This document shows, piece after piece, positions 47,130 through 55,851 of a DNA stretch of 64,000 bases. Source of the DNA: Methylotenera sp. (GTDB lineage Bacteria; Pseudomonadota; Gammaproteobacteria; Burkholderiales; Methylophilaceae); NCBI GenBank assembly GCA_017880905.1, contig JADGRO010000013.1:1-64000 (forward strand), written 5' to 3'. Position numbers and translations under genes: made by a program. The notes beneath the pieces are model-generated. The model did no database searches and had not been told where the DNA came from. It worked only from the letters and a program-made list of their open reading frames with translations. Position 1 is the stretch's first letter, and each line of letters opens with the position of its first letter.

Positions 47130-47961
47130 ATTTAAAGTAAGTTTGCATGGCGAGTACGAATTTGCGCAAAGGCGGTATTGAGGTTTTACTGTTTAAGACT
47201 TTTTCGGCGCTGTCACGCTTAATTTCGCGTAACAAAGTGCGGTAAATCGCCGCCATCATCAACCCGGTACGTTGTTGTTTGGCATCTTCCGCAGGCAACT
47301 CACGCAAGGCTTTATCGTAATAACTTTCTGCGCGTTCGATTTGGTAATCAATCAACTCTTTTACTTCTGCAGATTCGCGACTTTGTAAAATATCATCCTC
47401 GGTTACTTTTGCTTTTTTTAATTCGTCCAAAGGCAAGTAGATTCTCCCACGGCGGGCATCTTCACCTACATCGCGAATAATGTTAGTAAGCTGAAATGCC
47501 ATGCCTAAATCGTGTGCATATTTAAGTGTTTTGCGGTTTTTAAAGCCGAAAATACTGGCGGAAAGTAGCCCAACCACGCTGGCGACGCGGTAGCAATACA
47601 GTTGTAGTTGTTTAAAATCCTCATAGCGATTGAATTTTAAATCCATTTCCATGCCGTCGATAATCTCTAAAAAATGTTCTTGGACGAGATTAAACTGTGC
47701 AACAAAAGGCTGTAAAGCCTTAGTGACAGGGTGTTGCGGCGTGTTAATGTATAAATTGGCAACTTCACTTTTCCACCAATTAAGTTTGGTTTGCGCGACA
47801 CTATAATCGGCACATTCATCCACCACGTCATCCACTTCGCGGCAAAACGCATAAAGCGCGGTCATGGCATCACGTTGAGTTTTTGGTAGAAAAATGAAGC
47901 TGATGGTAAAACTGGAGCCACTTTGCGCGGCTTTTTGTTTGCAGTATTCTAATGGCGTCAT
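47122..47961 (-). CDS. hpnD: Presqualene diphosphate synthase
   Basis: This 279-residue all-helical trans-isoprenyl diphosphate synthase has aspartate-rich motifs YAFCREVDDVVDECAD and TNIIRDVGEDARRGRIYLP. It condenses two farnesyl diphosphates to presqualene diphosphate. It is the middle gene of hpnC-hpnD-hpnE. Confidence 0.93.
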   Translation of the reverse strand: MTPLEYCKQKAAQSGSSFTISFIFLPKTQRDAMTALYAFCREVDDVVDECADYSVAQTKLNWWKSEVANLYINTPQHPVTKALQPFVAQFNLVQEHFLEIIDGMEMDLKFNRYEDFKQLQLYCYRVASVVGLLSASIFGFKNRKTLKYAHDLGMAFQLTNIIRDVGEDARRGRIYLPLDELKKAKVTEDDILQSRESAEVKELIDYQIERAESYYDKALRELPAEDAKQQRTGLMMAAIYRTLLREIKRDSAEKVLNSKTSIPPLRKFVLAMQTYFKYA

Positions 47962-48001
47962 TTAATACAGTAGAGTTATTTTAAGTATTATTGCAAATGG
48001 A

Positions 48002-48901
48002 TTATCTTAATAAGGCTTTAAGCAATATCAACGGCCAATCCCAAGTCTGTAGGGTAGGGCGGTGCTTGAATATATCGCCACGCACGTTTTTTAATTTATA
48101 CAGCACACGTTCGCCACCGCCAATAATCATGCGCATTTCAAGACCAATGCGACCAGGCAGAATATGCTCCAGCGGCTTACCCTCATGCAGCATAGCCTCA
48201 GCGCGATCTATGTTAAACAGCATGAATTCTTCCCAGTGCCTGTTGAGGTGCTGGCTGGCGATTTGCGCCTCAGTCACGCTAAATTGCTGCATTTCATCCT
48301 GGCACAAATAAATGCGGCTTTTGTGAAACTCATTTTCGAAATCAATCGCCACATCCTGATAAAAATTGATAAGTTGCAAGGCTGTACAAATTTTATTGGA
48401 GTAAATTAAATTCTCATGTGTCGCTTTTCCAAACAGGTGCAACAACAAGGCACCTATTGGGTTTGCAGAGCGACGACAGTAATCTAACAGTTCATAAAAA
48501 TTAGCATAGCGTGTTTTTGTGACATCCTGACCAAACGCATCCAGCAAATCATAAAATGGCGTAAGTGGCAGCTCATACTTGCGTATGGTATTGCCAAGCT
48601 CAGTAAAAAAAGGCGATTTGGTTTTGGTGTTGCTTGCAATATGATCCAGCTCAATTTTAAAACCATGCAGCTTGGCCAAGCGCCAAGTGGGTTTATGGTG
48701 TCCATCATCTGCAAAATCATCGCCCTGCCGCGCAAATGTATAAATTAAGGCGATGGGGTCGCGCAAATGCTTGGGTAACACAAAAGACGCGACAGGAAAA
48801 TTTTCGTAATGCTGTTGCGAGAACTCGAGACTATCCTCTAAGCTTTTTATCGCTTCTTTATCTATTTTAGTTATATTAAAAATGTCGGAATCGGTAACCA
48901 T
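48002..48901 (-). CDS. hpnC: Hydroxysqualene synthase
   Basis: This 299-residue relative of HpnD has aspartate motifs TFARQGDDFADDGHH and QLINFYQDVAIDFENEFHKSRIYL, starting at ATG 48901. It turns presqualene diphosphate into hydroxysqualene. It lies first in the three-gene squalene operon, 40 nt before hpnD. Confidence 0.92.
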   Translation of the reverse strand: MVTDSDIFNITKIDKEAIKSLEDSLEFSQQHYENFPVASFVLPKHLRDPIALIYTFARQGDDFADDGHHKPTWRLAKLHGFKIELDHIASNTKTKSPFFTELGNTIRKYELPLTPFYDLLDAFGQDVTKTRYANFYELLDYCRRSANPIGALLLHLFGKATHENLIYSNKICTALQLINFYQDVAIDFENEFHKSRIYLCQDEMQQFSVTEAQIASQHLNRHWEEFMLFNIDRAEAMLHEGKPLEHILPGRIGLEMRMIIGGGERVLYKLKNVRGDIFKHRPTLQTWDWPLILLKALLR

Positions 48902-48990
48902 AGGCTAAAGTATGCCATAAAAAGCTTAAAGCCTACAGCGCTTGAGCTTAGCTTAAGCTACAATAATCATAAAATATAAAGGTAAAAATT

Positions 48991-49026
48991 ATGTTGGGCA
49001 TCATAATGTTAGGTAATCTATGTTAG
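48991..49026 (+). other. 11-codon upstream ORF duplicating the start of the phosphorylase gene
   Basis: ATGTTGGGCATCATAATG... reads MLGIIMLGNLC then stop, and its TAG overlaps the real gene's ATG at 49020. The first five residues (MLGII) equal those of the phosphorylase. It looks like a short imperfect tandem duplication of the start region and may couple or dampen translation. Confidence 0.55.
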
Positions 49027-49778
49027 GTATCATCGGTGGTACGGGTTTAACGCAGCTTGAAAACCTAAAAATTACCAGGCGACAAATTGCGCGTACACCA
49101 TACGGCGAGGCTTCGCAGCCATTAGTGTTTGGTGAATTAGCAGGGAAAGATGTAGTGTTTTTAGCGCGTCACGGCGGCGGACATACTATTCCGCCGCACG
49201 CGGTGAATTATCGCGCCAATATTTGGGCTTTGCATGCGGCAGGCGTTAAAAATTTGTTGGCGATAGCGACTACTGGCGCTATTGCGAACGATATAAATCC
49301 TGGCGATGTTGTGTTGCCGCATCAAATCATCGATTACACATATGGCCGCAAAAACACCTACCACGACGGTATTGATCTGCCTGTAAAACATATTGATTTT
49401 ACCGAACCTTATTCGGCTAACCTGCGCCAGTTGTGCAAACAGGCTGCTAGCAATATTCAACAAGCGCTGCATGATGGCGGCGTATATGCCAGTGTGCAAG
49501 GCCCAAGGTTGGAAACAGCGGCGGAGATTAATCGTTATGAACATGATGGTGCAACTTTAGTGGGCATGACAGGCATGCCAGAAGCCGTGCTAGCGCGTGA
49601 ATTGAACTTACACTATGCTGCGCTATGTCCGGTCGCTAATCACGCGGCAGGGCGCGGCACAAGCGCTCACGGCATTCAATATGAAGAATTAAGCACAAAA
49701 TTGGAACTGACATTGCAAAAAGTACGCATACTGATTGAAGAAGTTGTACGCATATATCAAGTCGGTAAAAGTTATTAA
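49020..49778 (+). CDS. Methylthioadenosine/methylthioinosine phosphorylase
   Basis: This 252-residue MTAP-family phosphorylase has MLGIIGGTGLTQL (phosphate loop), ARHGGGHTIPPHAVNYRAN, YASVQGPRLETAAEI and VGMTGMPEAVLAREL. It releases 5-methylthioribose-1-phosphate in methionine salvage. Shorter Proteobacterial members of this type often prefer methylthioinosine, but the specificity is inferred only. def follows after 12 nt. Confidence 0.88.
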   Translation: MLGIIGGTGLTQLENLKITRRQIARTPYGEASQPLVFGELAGKDVVFLARHGGGHTIPPHAVNYRANIWALHAAGVKNLLAIATTGAIANDINPGDVVLPHQIIDYTYGRKNTYHDGIDLPVKHIDFTEPYSANLRQLCKQAASNIQQALHDGGVYASVQGPRLETAAEINRYEHDGATLVGMTGMPEAVLARELNLHYAALCPVANHAAGRGTSAHGIQYEELSTKLELTLQKVRILIEEVVRIYQVGKSY

Positions 49779-49790
49779 AGAAGGTAGAGT

Positions 49791-50324
49791 ATGGCTGTGA
49801 GGCAAGTTTTACGCTTGGGTGAGCCGCTTTTGTTAGAAAAGGCACTAACAATCACGCAATTTGATACGCCCGAATTGCACGCGCTAATTGAAGACCTGCA
49901 AGATACCATGCAGGCCATGAATGGCGCGGGCATTGCCGCCCCGCAAATTGGCGTGAGTTTGCAAGTGGCGATTTTTGGTGTCGATAAAAATCCACGTTAC
50001 CCCGATGCCGAGCAAGTGCCTTATACGGTGCTGATTAACCCTACTTTAAGGCCAATTGGCGATGAAATAGAAGATGGTTGGGAAGGCTGTTTATCCGTGC
50101 CTGGCATGCGCGGTGTGGTGCCGCGATATGCGCGCTTGCATTACACGGGGTTTGATCAATACGGCAACGCAATAGATAGGCTGGTAAGCGGCTTCCATGC
50201 TAGAGTTGTGCAACATGAATGCGACCATTTAAACGGTATTTTGTACCCGATGCGTATTGCCGACTTAAGCCAATTTGGCTTTACTGATGTGCTTTTTCCA
50301 GACCAAGATATTCAAGACGATTAA
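49791..50324 (+). CDS. def: Peptide deformylase
   Basis: This 177-residue metallo-enzyme removes the N-formyl group from new proteins. All three motifs are intact: GAGIAAPQIG (written here as GIAAPQIGVSLQ), EGCLSVPGMRG and the metal site VVQHECDHLNGILYP. It is probably co-transcribed with the phosphorylase gene. Its last codons overlap the candidate tRNA-Ser promoter. Confidence 0.95.
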   Translation: MAVRQVLRLGEPLLLEKALTITQFDTPELHALIEDLQDTMQAMNGAGIAAPQIGVSLQVAIFGVDKNPRYPDAEQVPYTVLINPTLRPIGDEIEDGWEGCLSVPGMRGVVPRYARLHYTGFDQYGNAIDRLVSGFHARVVQHECDHLNGILYPMRIADLSQFGFTDVLFPDQDIQDD

Positions 50325-50338
50325 TTATTTGCTATAAT
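50311..50338 (+). promoter_or_regulatory. Promoter upstream of tRNA-Ser
   Basis: TATAAT at 50333-50338 is preceded by TGC (extended -10) and, 16 nt upstream, a weak -35 TTCAAG inside the def 3' end. Transcription from about 50345 would include the degenerate tRNA-Ser copy before the real tRNA. Confidence 0.6.
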
Positions 50339-50363
50339 GCGCGCTCGCTTTTAATCAAGCGCA

Positions 50364-50419
50364 GGAATAGTGGCAGAGCGCGTTTGAAAAAATGGCATGC
50401 TATGGTCTTGCAAGACTGT
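50364..50419 (+). pseudogene. Degenerate tRNA-Ser-like sequence
   Basis: GGAATAGTGGCAGAGCG and GGTCTTGCAAGACTGT closely resemble GGAAGAGTGGCAGAGCG and AGTCTTGAAAACTGT of the intact tRNA-Ser about 100 nt downstream. The variable arm, T-arm and 3' acceptor strand are not recognisable. It is a decayed or partly deleted copy. Confidence 0.65.
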
Positions 50420-50461
50420 AATGATTAAATTCAAAACAGTTGAATGTATAAAGCAATATTT

Positions 50462-50551
50462 GGAAGAGTGGCAGAGCGGTTTAATGCTACAGTCTTGAAA
50501 ACTGTCGTGGGTGCGAGCCCACCGTGAGTTCGAATCTCACCTCTTCCGCCA
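50462..50551 (+). tRNA. tRNA-Ser (TGA)
   Basis: This 90-nt class II tRNA with encoded CCA has acceptor GGAAGAG/CTCTTCC, D-arm GGCAGAGCGGTTTAATGC, anticodon arm CAGTCTTGAAAACTG (anticodon TGA), a long variable arm GTGGGTGCGAGCCCACC and T-loop TTCGAAT. Confidence 0.96.
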
Positions 50552-50574
50552 GTTTTGTATAGTAAGTCTTAAAT

Positions 50575-50607
50575 GCCGCTTAAACACAAGCGGCGTTTGT
50601 TTTTTTA
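50575..50607 (+). terminator. Terminator of tRNA-Ser
   Basis: GCCGCTT-AAACAC-AAGCGGC is followed by GTTTGTTTTTTT. It lies 24 nt past the tRNA. Confidence 0.88.
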
Positions 50608-50632
50608 TTACTCTTAATTTTAAGGATTTTTC

Positions 50633-50908
50633 ATGACTCAAATCGTTATAGACCATCATCCATCAGAAGAGAAGCTAAAGTCGCTAGACGTTACCAGTTG
50701 GTCGATTTGGGATTGTGCGCCCTCTAAATTCCCGTTGGATTTCGACATGACAGAAAGTGCTTATGTGCTAGAAGGTGAATTTCATGTGACACCACAAGGT
50801 GGCGAAAAGGTAGTGATCAAAGCGGGTGATTTTGTTGTGTTTCCTAAAGGTTTAAAATCTCAGTGGGAAGTCGTAAAACAATTGAAAAAACACTACAAGC
50901 ACTCATAA
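50633..50908 (+). CDS. Small cupin protein (DUF861 type), copy 1
   Basis: This 91-residue single cupin barrel contains SAYVLEGEFHVTPQGGEKVVIKAGDFVVFPKGLKSQWEV, the DUF861/cupin-3 pattern. Only some of the usual histidine ligands are present, so metal binding is uncertain. It is about 45% alike by eye to the next gene and probably arose by tandem duplication. Function unknown. Confidence 0.8.
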   Translation: MTQIVIDHHPSEEKLKSLDVTSWSIWDCAPSKFPLDFDMTESAYVLEGEFHVTPQGGEKVVIKAGDFVVFPKGLKSQWEVVKQLKKHYKHS

Positions 50909-50995
50909 TTGCTTTTTTATGCATTAAGAATACAATAAGTCCCGAATATTCAAGTATTAAGCATTTGAGGCTTTTTTATTGATAAGGAGCACATC

Positions 50996-51268
50996 ATGAA
51001 TATTACCGTTGAAAAACCTGACCCCGCCAAACTTGTCGCACTAGGTGTTAAAAGCTGGCCAACTTGGTCAAAAGAAGTTTCTACTTTTCCTTGGAGCTAT
51101 AACTCGCAAGAAATCGCTTATATTTTAGAGGGCGAAGTGACTGTAACGCCCAAAAATGGTGGCAATCCAGTGAGTTTTGGTGTGGGCGATTTAGTCACTT
51201 TTCCTGCTGGTTTGTCTTGCACTTGGGATGTTAAAAAAGCACTCAGGAAGCACTATCAGTTTAGCTAA
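50996..51268 (+). CDS. Small cupin protein (DUF861 type), copy 2
   Basis: This 90-residue paralogue of the preceding gene has the shared core IAYILEGEVTVTPKNGG and VGDLVTFPAGLSCTWDVKKALRKHY. It has its own AAGGAGCAC ribosome-binding site and an 87-nt gap before it. It converges with glnD. The two stop codons lie within a pair of TTAGCTAA palindromes. Confidence 0.8.
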   Translation: MNITVEKPDPAKLVALGVKSWPTWSKEVSTFPWSYNSQEIAYILEGEVTVTPKNGGNPVSFGVGDLVTFPAGLSCTWDVKKALRKHYQFS

Positions 51269-51287
51269 GCCTAATTATTTTTGGCCG

Positions 51288-53849
51288 TTACAAATTAGCT
51301 AAATCATGTTGTAACTGATGGACTTGCAACGCGTTTAACTTGTTGTTTTGTTTGGCAGAAATCAAAAAACTATCCTCAGCACGGCTGCCAAGCGTGTTAA
51401 TTTTTGCGTTATGCAAATCTACACCGAGTTGCAGGAATATAAAAGCTACCCTTGCCAACAGGCCAGGGCGGTCGCCTGCAATAATTTCAAGCATATGATT
51501 GATGCCTTGTGCTTCTGCGCTGATATGCACTTGTGTCGCAAATGGCATGTGTTTCACTTGACGGCTAACACGGCCTTCCAATGGCGTTTCTAATGGCGTT
51601 GTTGCGAGAATTTTCTCAGTCAATTCATCTTCAATAAACTTTAATAAACCACTGTAACTAACTGATTTACCCGATTGATCTAAAACGATAAAATTGTTCA
51701 ATGCATAGCCGTGATTGGTGGTGTAAATTTTTGCTTGTACGATGTTATAGGCCATGCGGTCAAAAAAGTTACAAATGCGTGCGAATAAGTCCTCTTGATC
51801 TTTCGTATATATCATCACTTGTATGCCGTCACCATTTGGGCTCAAACGTGCACGTACAATGGGTTTATCGCTATATACATGTGGCGTAAGCAGGCGGCTT
51901 TGCCAGGCAATTTCATCAGACTCAAAACGCGCAAAATAAGCTTCGCCGACATTATTCCATAATGTTTGATAAGATTGAGGCTGAAGCCCGTACTTATTGA
52001 GCTTGAGGGCAGCCTCTTGTTGTCGAATGGCTATGGTTTGTAGCACACTAAAGGTTTCATCATTGAGCACGCGTTTTGTCGCATAGAATAGATTTTCTAA
52101 CAAACGTGCTTTCCACGCGTTCCACACCACAGGGCTGGTACCACGAATATCGGCTACAGTAAGTAAATATAAGGCTGTTAGCCGTTTTTCTGTTTTCACA
52201 AAACTCGCAAATTGCTCGAGAACCTTGGGATCGGACAAATCGGATTTTTGTGCGGTACTCGACATTTTAAGATGCGATTCAACCAGCCAAGCGACTAGAC
52301 TCGTGTCTTCTTTAGGTAAATTGTGTAATTTGCAAAAGCGCTTTGCATCAAGTGTGCCTAATGTGGAATGATCGCCACCTCTACCTTTTGCAATGTCGTG
52401 AAACAAGGCTGCAAGGTAGAGCAGATGCGGTTTTTCAAAGGTTTCGAACAGTTGGCTACACAATGGAAACTCATGTTTTAACTCAGGTTTGGCAAAGCGT
52501 CGCAAATTAGCCAACACGTTTAAAATGTGTTCATCCACGGTATAGACGTGGAACAAATCGTGTTGCATCTGCCCGACAATTTTACCAAAAACGGGGATAT
52601 ATTGTCCCAAAATACCGTAGTTGTTCATGCGACGTAAAGAGTGATTCACGCCATTAGGCTGAGATAATATGTTTAAAAACAAATCTTTACTTTCTTTAGA
52701 ATCGCGAAAATCTTGATTCACAATTTTTTTCACTCGTTGCAACTCACGAAGTAAAGAGGCGCTCATGCCTTTAAGCTCAGGGTGTTGTTGCAATAATAGA
52801 AAACTTTCGAGTATCGCGCTAGGTTGTTGCTGTAAAAGCTGCGCAGATTTTGCTTCTAATAAGCCATTTCGCGCTTCAAATCTTGCATTAACGGGGGTGA
52901 TTAATGGCTTATTTTTACTTAAAGTAGATTCTAATGTTTTAAGCAATATCTCATTGATTAGACTTATAAACTTTACGCTTCTATAGTAGCTTTGCATCAG
53001 TTGCTCGCTGGCGCGTTTGTGCGACGTATTGACCAAGCCTAAGTTAGCGGCAAGTTCGTTTTGATAATCAAATAACAATCTATCTTCACGGCGTTTGGCC
53101 AAATAATGCAAACGAATACGCAATGTTTGCAAATTATGCTCGTGGCGCTTAATTTGGCGCAATTCGGTGGCGGTAATAATGTTATTATTAGCGAGTTCTA
53201 GCCAGTTTTTGCCTAACTTTTGACTTTGCGCTAGCCATAAAATCATGTGCAAATCACGCAAGCCACCAGGGCTCTCTTTGATATTGGGTTCTAGGCTATA
53301 GGCGGTATCGTTAAACTTAGCGTGACGATTATCTTGCTCTTTGAATTTAGCCGAAAAAAATTCAGCAGGCCGCATTAAAGCGTTGACGGCCTTAATAAAT
53401 GACTGGTAATTGGCCTTGTTGCCCGCCAGTAAGCGCGCTTCCAGTAAGTTGGTTTGCACAGTCACATCTTGCGCCGCTTCGTTTAAACATTCTTGCAGGC
53501 TACGCACGCTGTGTCCCACATTCAGGCCGATATCCCACAAAGTGCCAATTAGGCTTTCAATTTGCTCATTCAGCACGTAATCGTGTTGATGCGGCAGTAG
53601 TATGAGTAAATCAATGTCGGAATATGGAAACAGCTCGCCGCGCCCATAACCGCCAACAGCGATTAAAGCTACCTCCGCATGGATATTGGCTTGCAGCCAT
53701 ATCTGTTTTAAGAGTTTATCAATGAGTTGCGCATTTTTTTTGAGTAATTGCGCGGCATTTTTATGCTGAAAAAAACTGGTTTCAAGCGCATTTTGCTGCG
53801 TTTTTAAGGTGCTGCGCCAAATTTGAATTGCTTGTTTTGGGTCGTTCAT
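51288..53849 (-). CDS. glnD: PII uridylyltransferase/uridylyl-removing enzyme
   Basis: This 853-residue nitrogen sensor has an N-terminal nucleotidyltransferase domain (VGGYGRGELFPYSDIDLLILLP). A central HD domain (LLYLAALFHDIAKGRGGDHS) removes UMP, and two C-terminal ACT domains (VMIYTKDQEDLFARIC; LEIIAGDRPGLLARVAF) bind glutamine. It modifies PII according to glutamine level. Length and domain order are normal. It lies 18 nt downstream of map, as in many Betaproteobacteria. Confidence 0.96.
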   Translation of the reverse strand: MNDPKQAIQIWRSTLKTQQNALETSFFQHKNAAQLLKKNAQLIDKLLKQIWLQANIHAEVALIAVGGYGRGELFPYSDIDLLILLPHQHDYVLNEQIESLIGTLWDIGLNVGHSVRSLQECLNEAAQDVTVQTNLLEARLLAGNKANYQSFIKAVNALMRPAEFFSAKFKEQDNRHAKFNDTAYSLEPNIKESPGGLRDLHMILWLAQSQKLGKNWLELANNNIITATELRQIKRHEHNLQTLRIRLHYLAKRREDRLLFDYQNELAANLGLVNTSHKRASEQLMQSYYRSVKFISLINEILLKTLESTLSKNKPLITPVNARFEARNGLLEAKSAQLLQQQPSAILESFLLLQQHPELKGMSASLLRELQRVKKIVNQDFRDSKESKDLFLNILSQPNGVNHSLRRMNNYGILGQYIPVFGKIVGQMQHDLFHVYTVDEHILNVLANLRRFAKPELKHEFPLCSQLFETFEKPHLLYLAALFHDIAKGRGGDHSTLGTLDAKRFCKLHNLPKEDTSLVAWLVESHLKMSSTAQKSDLSDPKVLEQFASFVKTEKRLTALYLLTVADIRGTSPVVWNAWKARLLENLFYATKRVLNDETFSVLQTIAIRQQEAALKLNKYGLQPQSYQTLWNNVGEAYFARFESDEIAWQSRLLTPHVYSDKPIVRARLSPNGDGIQVMIYTKDQEDLFARICNFFDRMAYNIVQAKIYTTNHGYALNNFIVLDQSGKSVSYSGLLKFIEDELTEKILATTPLETPLEGRVSRQVKHMPFATQVHISAEAQGINHMLEIIAGDRPGLLARVAFIFLQLGVDLHNAKINTLGSRAEDSFLISAKQNNKLNALQVHQLQHDLANL

Positions 53850-53867
53850 TTATTGCGTTGTGGGCAT

Positions 53868-54656
53868 TTACGGCGCTGCAGGTGAGCCAGCAGAAAGCGT
53901 CAATACCTCAAAACCCGTTTCAGTCACTAATACGGTGTGTTCCCACTGTGCCGATAAACTGCGGTCTTTAGTAACGATGGTCCAACCATCTGGTAATTGC
54001 TTAATGTCACGCTTACCCGCATTAATCATGGGCTCTATGGTAAAAATCATGCCCGTCTTTAGCTTAACGCCAGTACCTGGCCTGCCGTAATGCAGTACTT
54101 GCGGTTCTTCGTGAAATTTTTTGCTGATGCCGTGCCCACAAAATTCACGTACCACGCTGTAGCCATTTTTTTCAGCAAAGGTTTGAATCGCATGTCCAAT
54201 GTCGCCTAATGTGGCGTCTGGCTTCACTTGCCGAATGCCTATCCACATGGCTTGGTAGGTGATTTCACTTAACCTTTTGGCTTGAATAGAAGCTTCACCA
54301 ACAAAAAACATGCGTGAAGTATCGCCGTGGTAGCCATTTTTAATCACGGTCACATCAATATTCACAATATCGCCATTTTTTAATACTTTATCGCCTGGTA
54401 TGCCATGACAAATTTGGTGATTCACCGAGGTACAAATCGATTTGGGGTAGGGCGTATGGCCGTCGGGTGCGTAGTTTAGTGGCGCGGGAATCGCCTGTTG
54501 TACATTGACAATGTAATCGTGACAAAGCTGGTCTAATTTTTCTGTAGTGACGCCATGTGCTACAAAAGAAGTAATGTAATCAAGCACTTCAGAGGCCAAC
54601 TTGCCCGCAATGCGCATTTTGGCGATGTCGTCTGCGTTATTAATGGTAATGGCCAT
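53868..54656 (-). CDS. map: Methionine aminopeptidase, type I
   Basis: This 262-residue metalloprotease removes N-terminal methionine. The metal ligands are in VNIDVTVIKNGYHGDTSRMFF, FCGHGISKKFHEEP, MIFTIEPMIN and the final glutamate in AQWEHTVLV. It is read away from rpsB. A small HDOD gene now separates it from rpsB, with which map is usually divergently paired. Confidence 0.96.
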   Translation of the reverse strand: MAITINNADDIAKMRIAGKLASEVLDYITSFVAHGVTTEKLDQLCHDYIVNVQQAIPAPLNYAPDGHTPYPKSICTSVNHQICHGIPGDKVLKNGDIVNIDVTVIKNGYHGDTSRMFFVGEASIQAKRLSEITYQAMWIGIRQVKPDATLGDIGHAIQTFAEKNGYSVVREFCGHGISKKFHEEPQVLHYGRPGTGVKLKTGMIFTIEPMINAGKRDIKQLPDGWTIVTKDRSLSAQWEHTVLVTETGFEVLTLSAGSPAAP

Positions 54657-54859
54657 GAGCGAGCTAAAGTGAATGATGGAAATGAAGGCATTTTAGCATA
54701 ATCGTTCTGGCCAAGTTGAAGGCTTAGCCTTGTTTTGTGCGCTAGGTTGGCTCAGAAAGTAAAGCAATTCAATGGTAAGCGCCAGTTTTACAGTGTTTTT
54801 TTGCGTATTTAAAGCCGAATGAGACCTTTATGCTGTAAAGCTAGCAAAGGAGAGTTTTA

Positions 54860-55711
54860 ATGACATCGGTACCTACAGACACAACAACAAAAGATATATA
54901 TGCTTGGGTTAGCTTTATCAGCATGGCTGAAATCCCCGTGCTTAAACAAACGGCACGAGAAATTGCACATTTGCAAGAAGATGAAGACAAGCTAAGTGCT
55001 CGCGCCATTACCTCTGTGGTACTGAATGACCCGATGATGGTGTTTAGAGTGCTGAGTTACTCGCAAAAACACAAAAGTAGACACCAATTACAAGATTTGC
55101 TACAGGTTGAGCAGGCGGTTCTCATGATGGGAACTACTACGTTTTTTCGCGATATTCCACCTAATTTTTTGGTAGAAGATACGCTTAAGGAAAATCTCAC
55201 CGCATTAACACATTTGCTCAGACTTATTCGGCGCGCGCATCGTGCAGCGCATTTTGCAGCAGATTGGGCTACGCATTTGGCCGATTTACATGCCGAAGAG
55301 GTAAGCATTGCAGCCTTGCTACACGATTTGTCTGAAATGCTGATGTGGTGCTTTGCGCCCGATAAAATGAACGTCATTCATGCCATGCAACAAGCAGATA
55401 AAACCTTACGTAGCCAGGATGCACAACAAGAAGTGTTAGGCTTTAAATTACACGATTTACAAAAAGAGTTGGTGGAAGTGTTTCAATTGCCGCCACTTTT
55501 ATCCAAGCTAATGCAAGATGAAGCTTCGACTGAACAGCGAGTTAGAAACGTAATGCTGGCAGTTAATCTTGCGCGGCACTCCGCAAACGGTTGGGATGAT
55601 GCGGCCCTGCCAGACGATTACCATGACATTGCCGAATTTTTGAGGGTGGATATTGATAGAGTCTTGCGTATAATAGGTGCGCCTGCCGGCATCTTAAATA
55701 CCAAAAATTAA
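54860..55711 (+). CDS. HDOD-domain signalling protein
   Basis: This 283-residue protein has the HDOD fold: AEIPVLKQTAREIAHLQEDED, ITSVVLNDPMMVFRVLSY and SIAALLHDLSEMLMWCFAP. These proteins lack full HD catalysis and act in signalling or stress responses. It has no receiver or output domain. It has its own AAAGGAGAG site and sits between the divergent map and rpsB. Confidence 0.8.
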   Translation: MTSVPTDTTTKDIYAWVSFISMAEIPVLKQTAREIAHLQEDEDKLSARAITSVVLNDPMMVFRVLSYSQKHKSRHQLQDLLQVEQAVLMMGTTTFFRDIPPNFLVEDTLKENLTALTHLLRLIRRAHRAAHFAADWATHLADLHAEEVSIAALLHDLSEMLMWCFAPDKMNVIHAMQQADKTLRSQDAQQEVLGFKLHDLQKELVEVFQLPPLLSKLMQDEASTEQRVRNVMLAVNLARHSANGWDDAALPDDYHDIAEFLRVDIDRVLRIIGAPAGILNTKN

Positions 55712-55770
55712 GCTAGCAAACTCAATTAGTTAGTGGTATTATCCTGCCTCTGCGATTAAGCAGAAATCAA

Positions 55771-55846
55771 TGCACCGTCCCGTACAGGGTGCTCACACTA
55801 AAGTGAATATTGTGGACGAGTGTAATTTTAACCCTTACACGGAGTA
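55771..55846 (+). promoter_or_regulatory. Structured rpsB leader, candidate S2-responsive RNA
   Basis: The leader contains CACC-GTCCCGTACA-GGGTG, CAC-ACTAAA-GTG and GTGTAA-TTTTAACCC-TTACAC, the last abutting the GGAG ribosome-binding site. Conserved hairpins before rpsB are known targets of S2 autoregulation. The match here is by structure and position only. Confidence 0.5.
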
Positions 55847-55851
55847 TTAAA

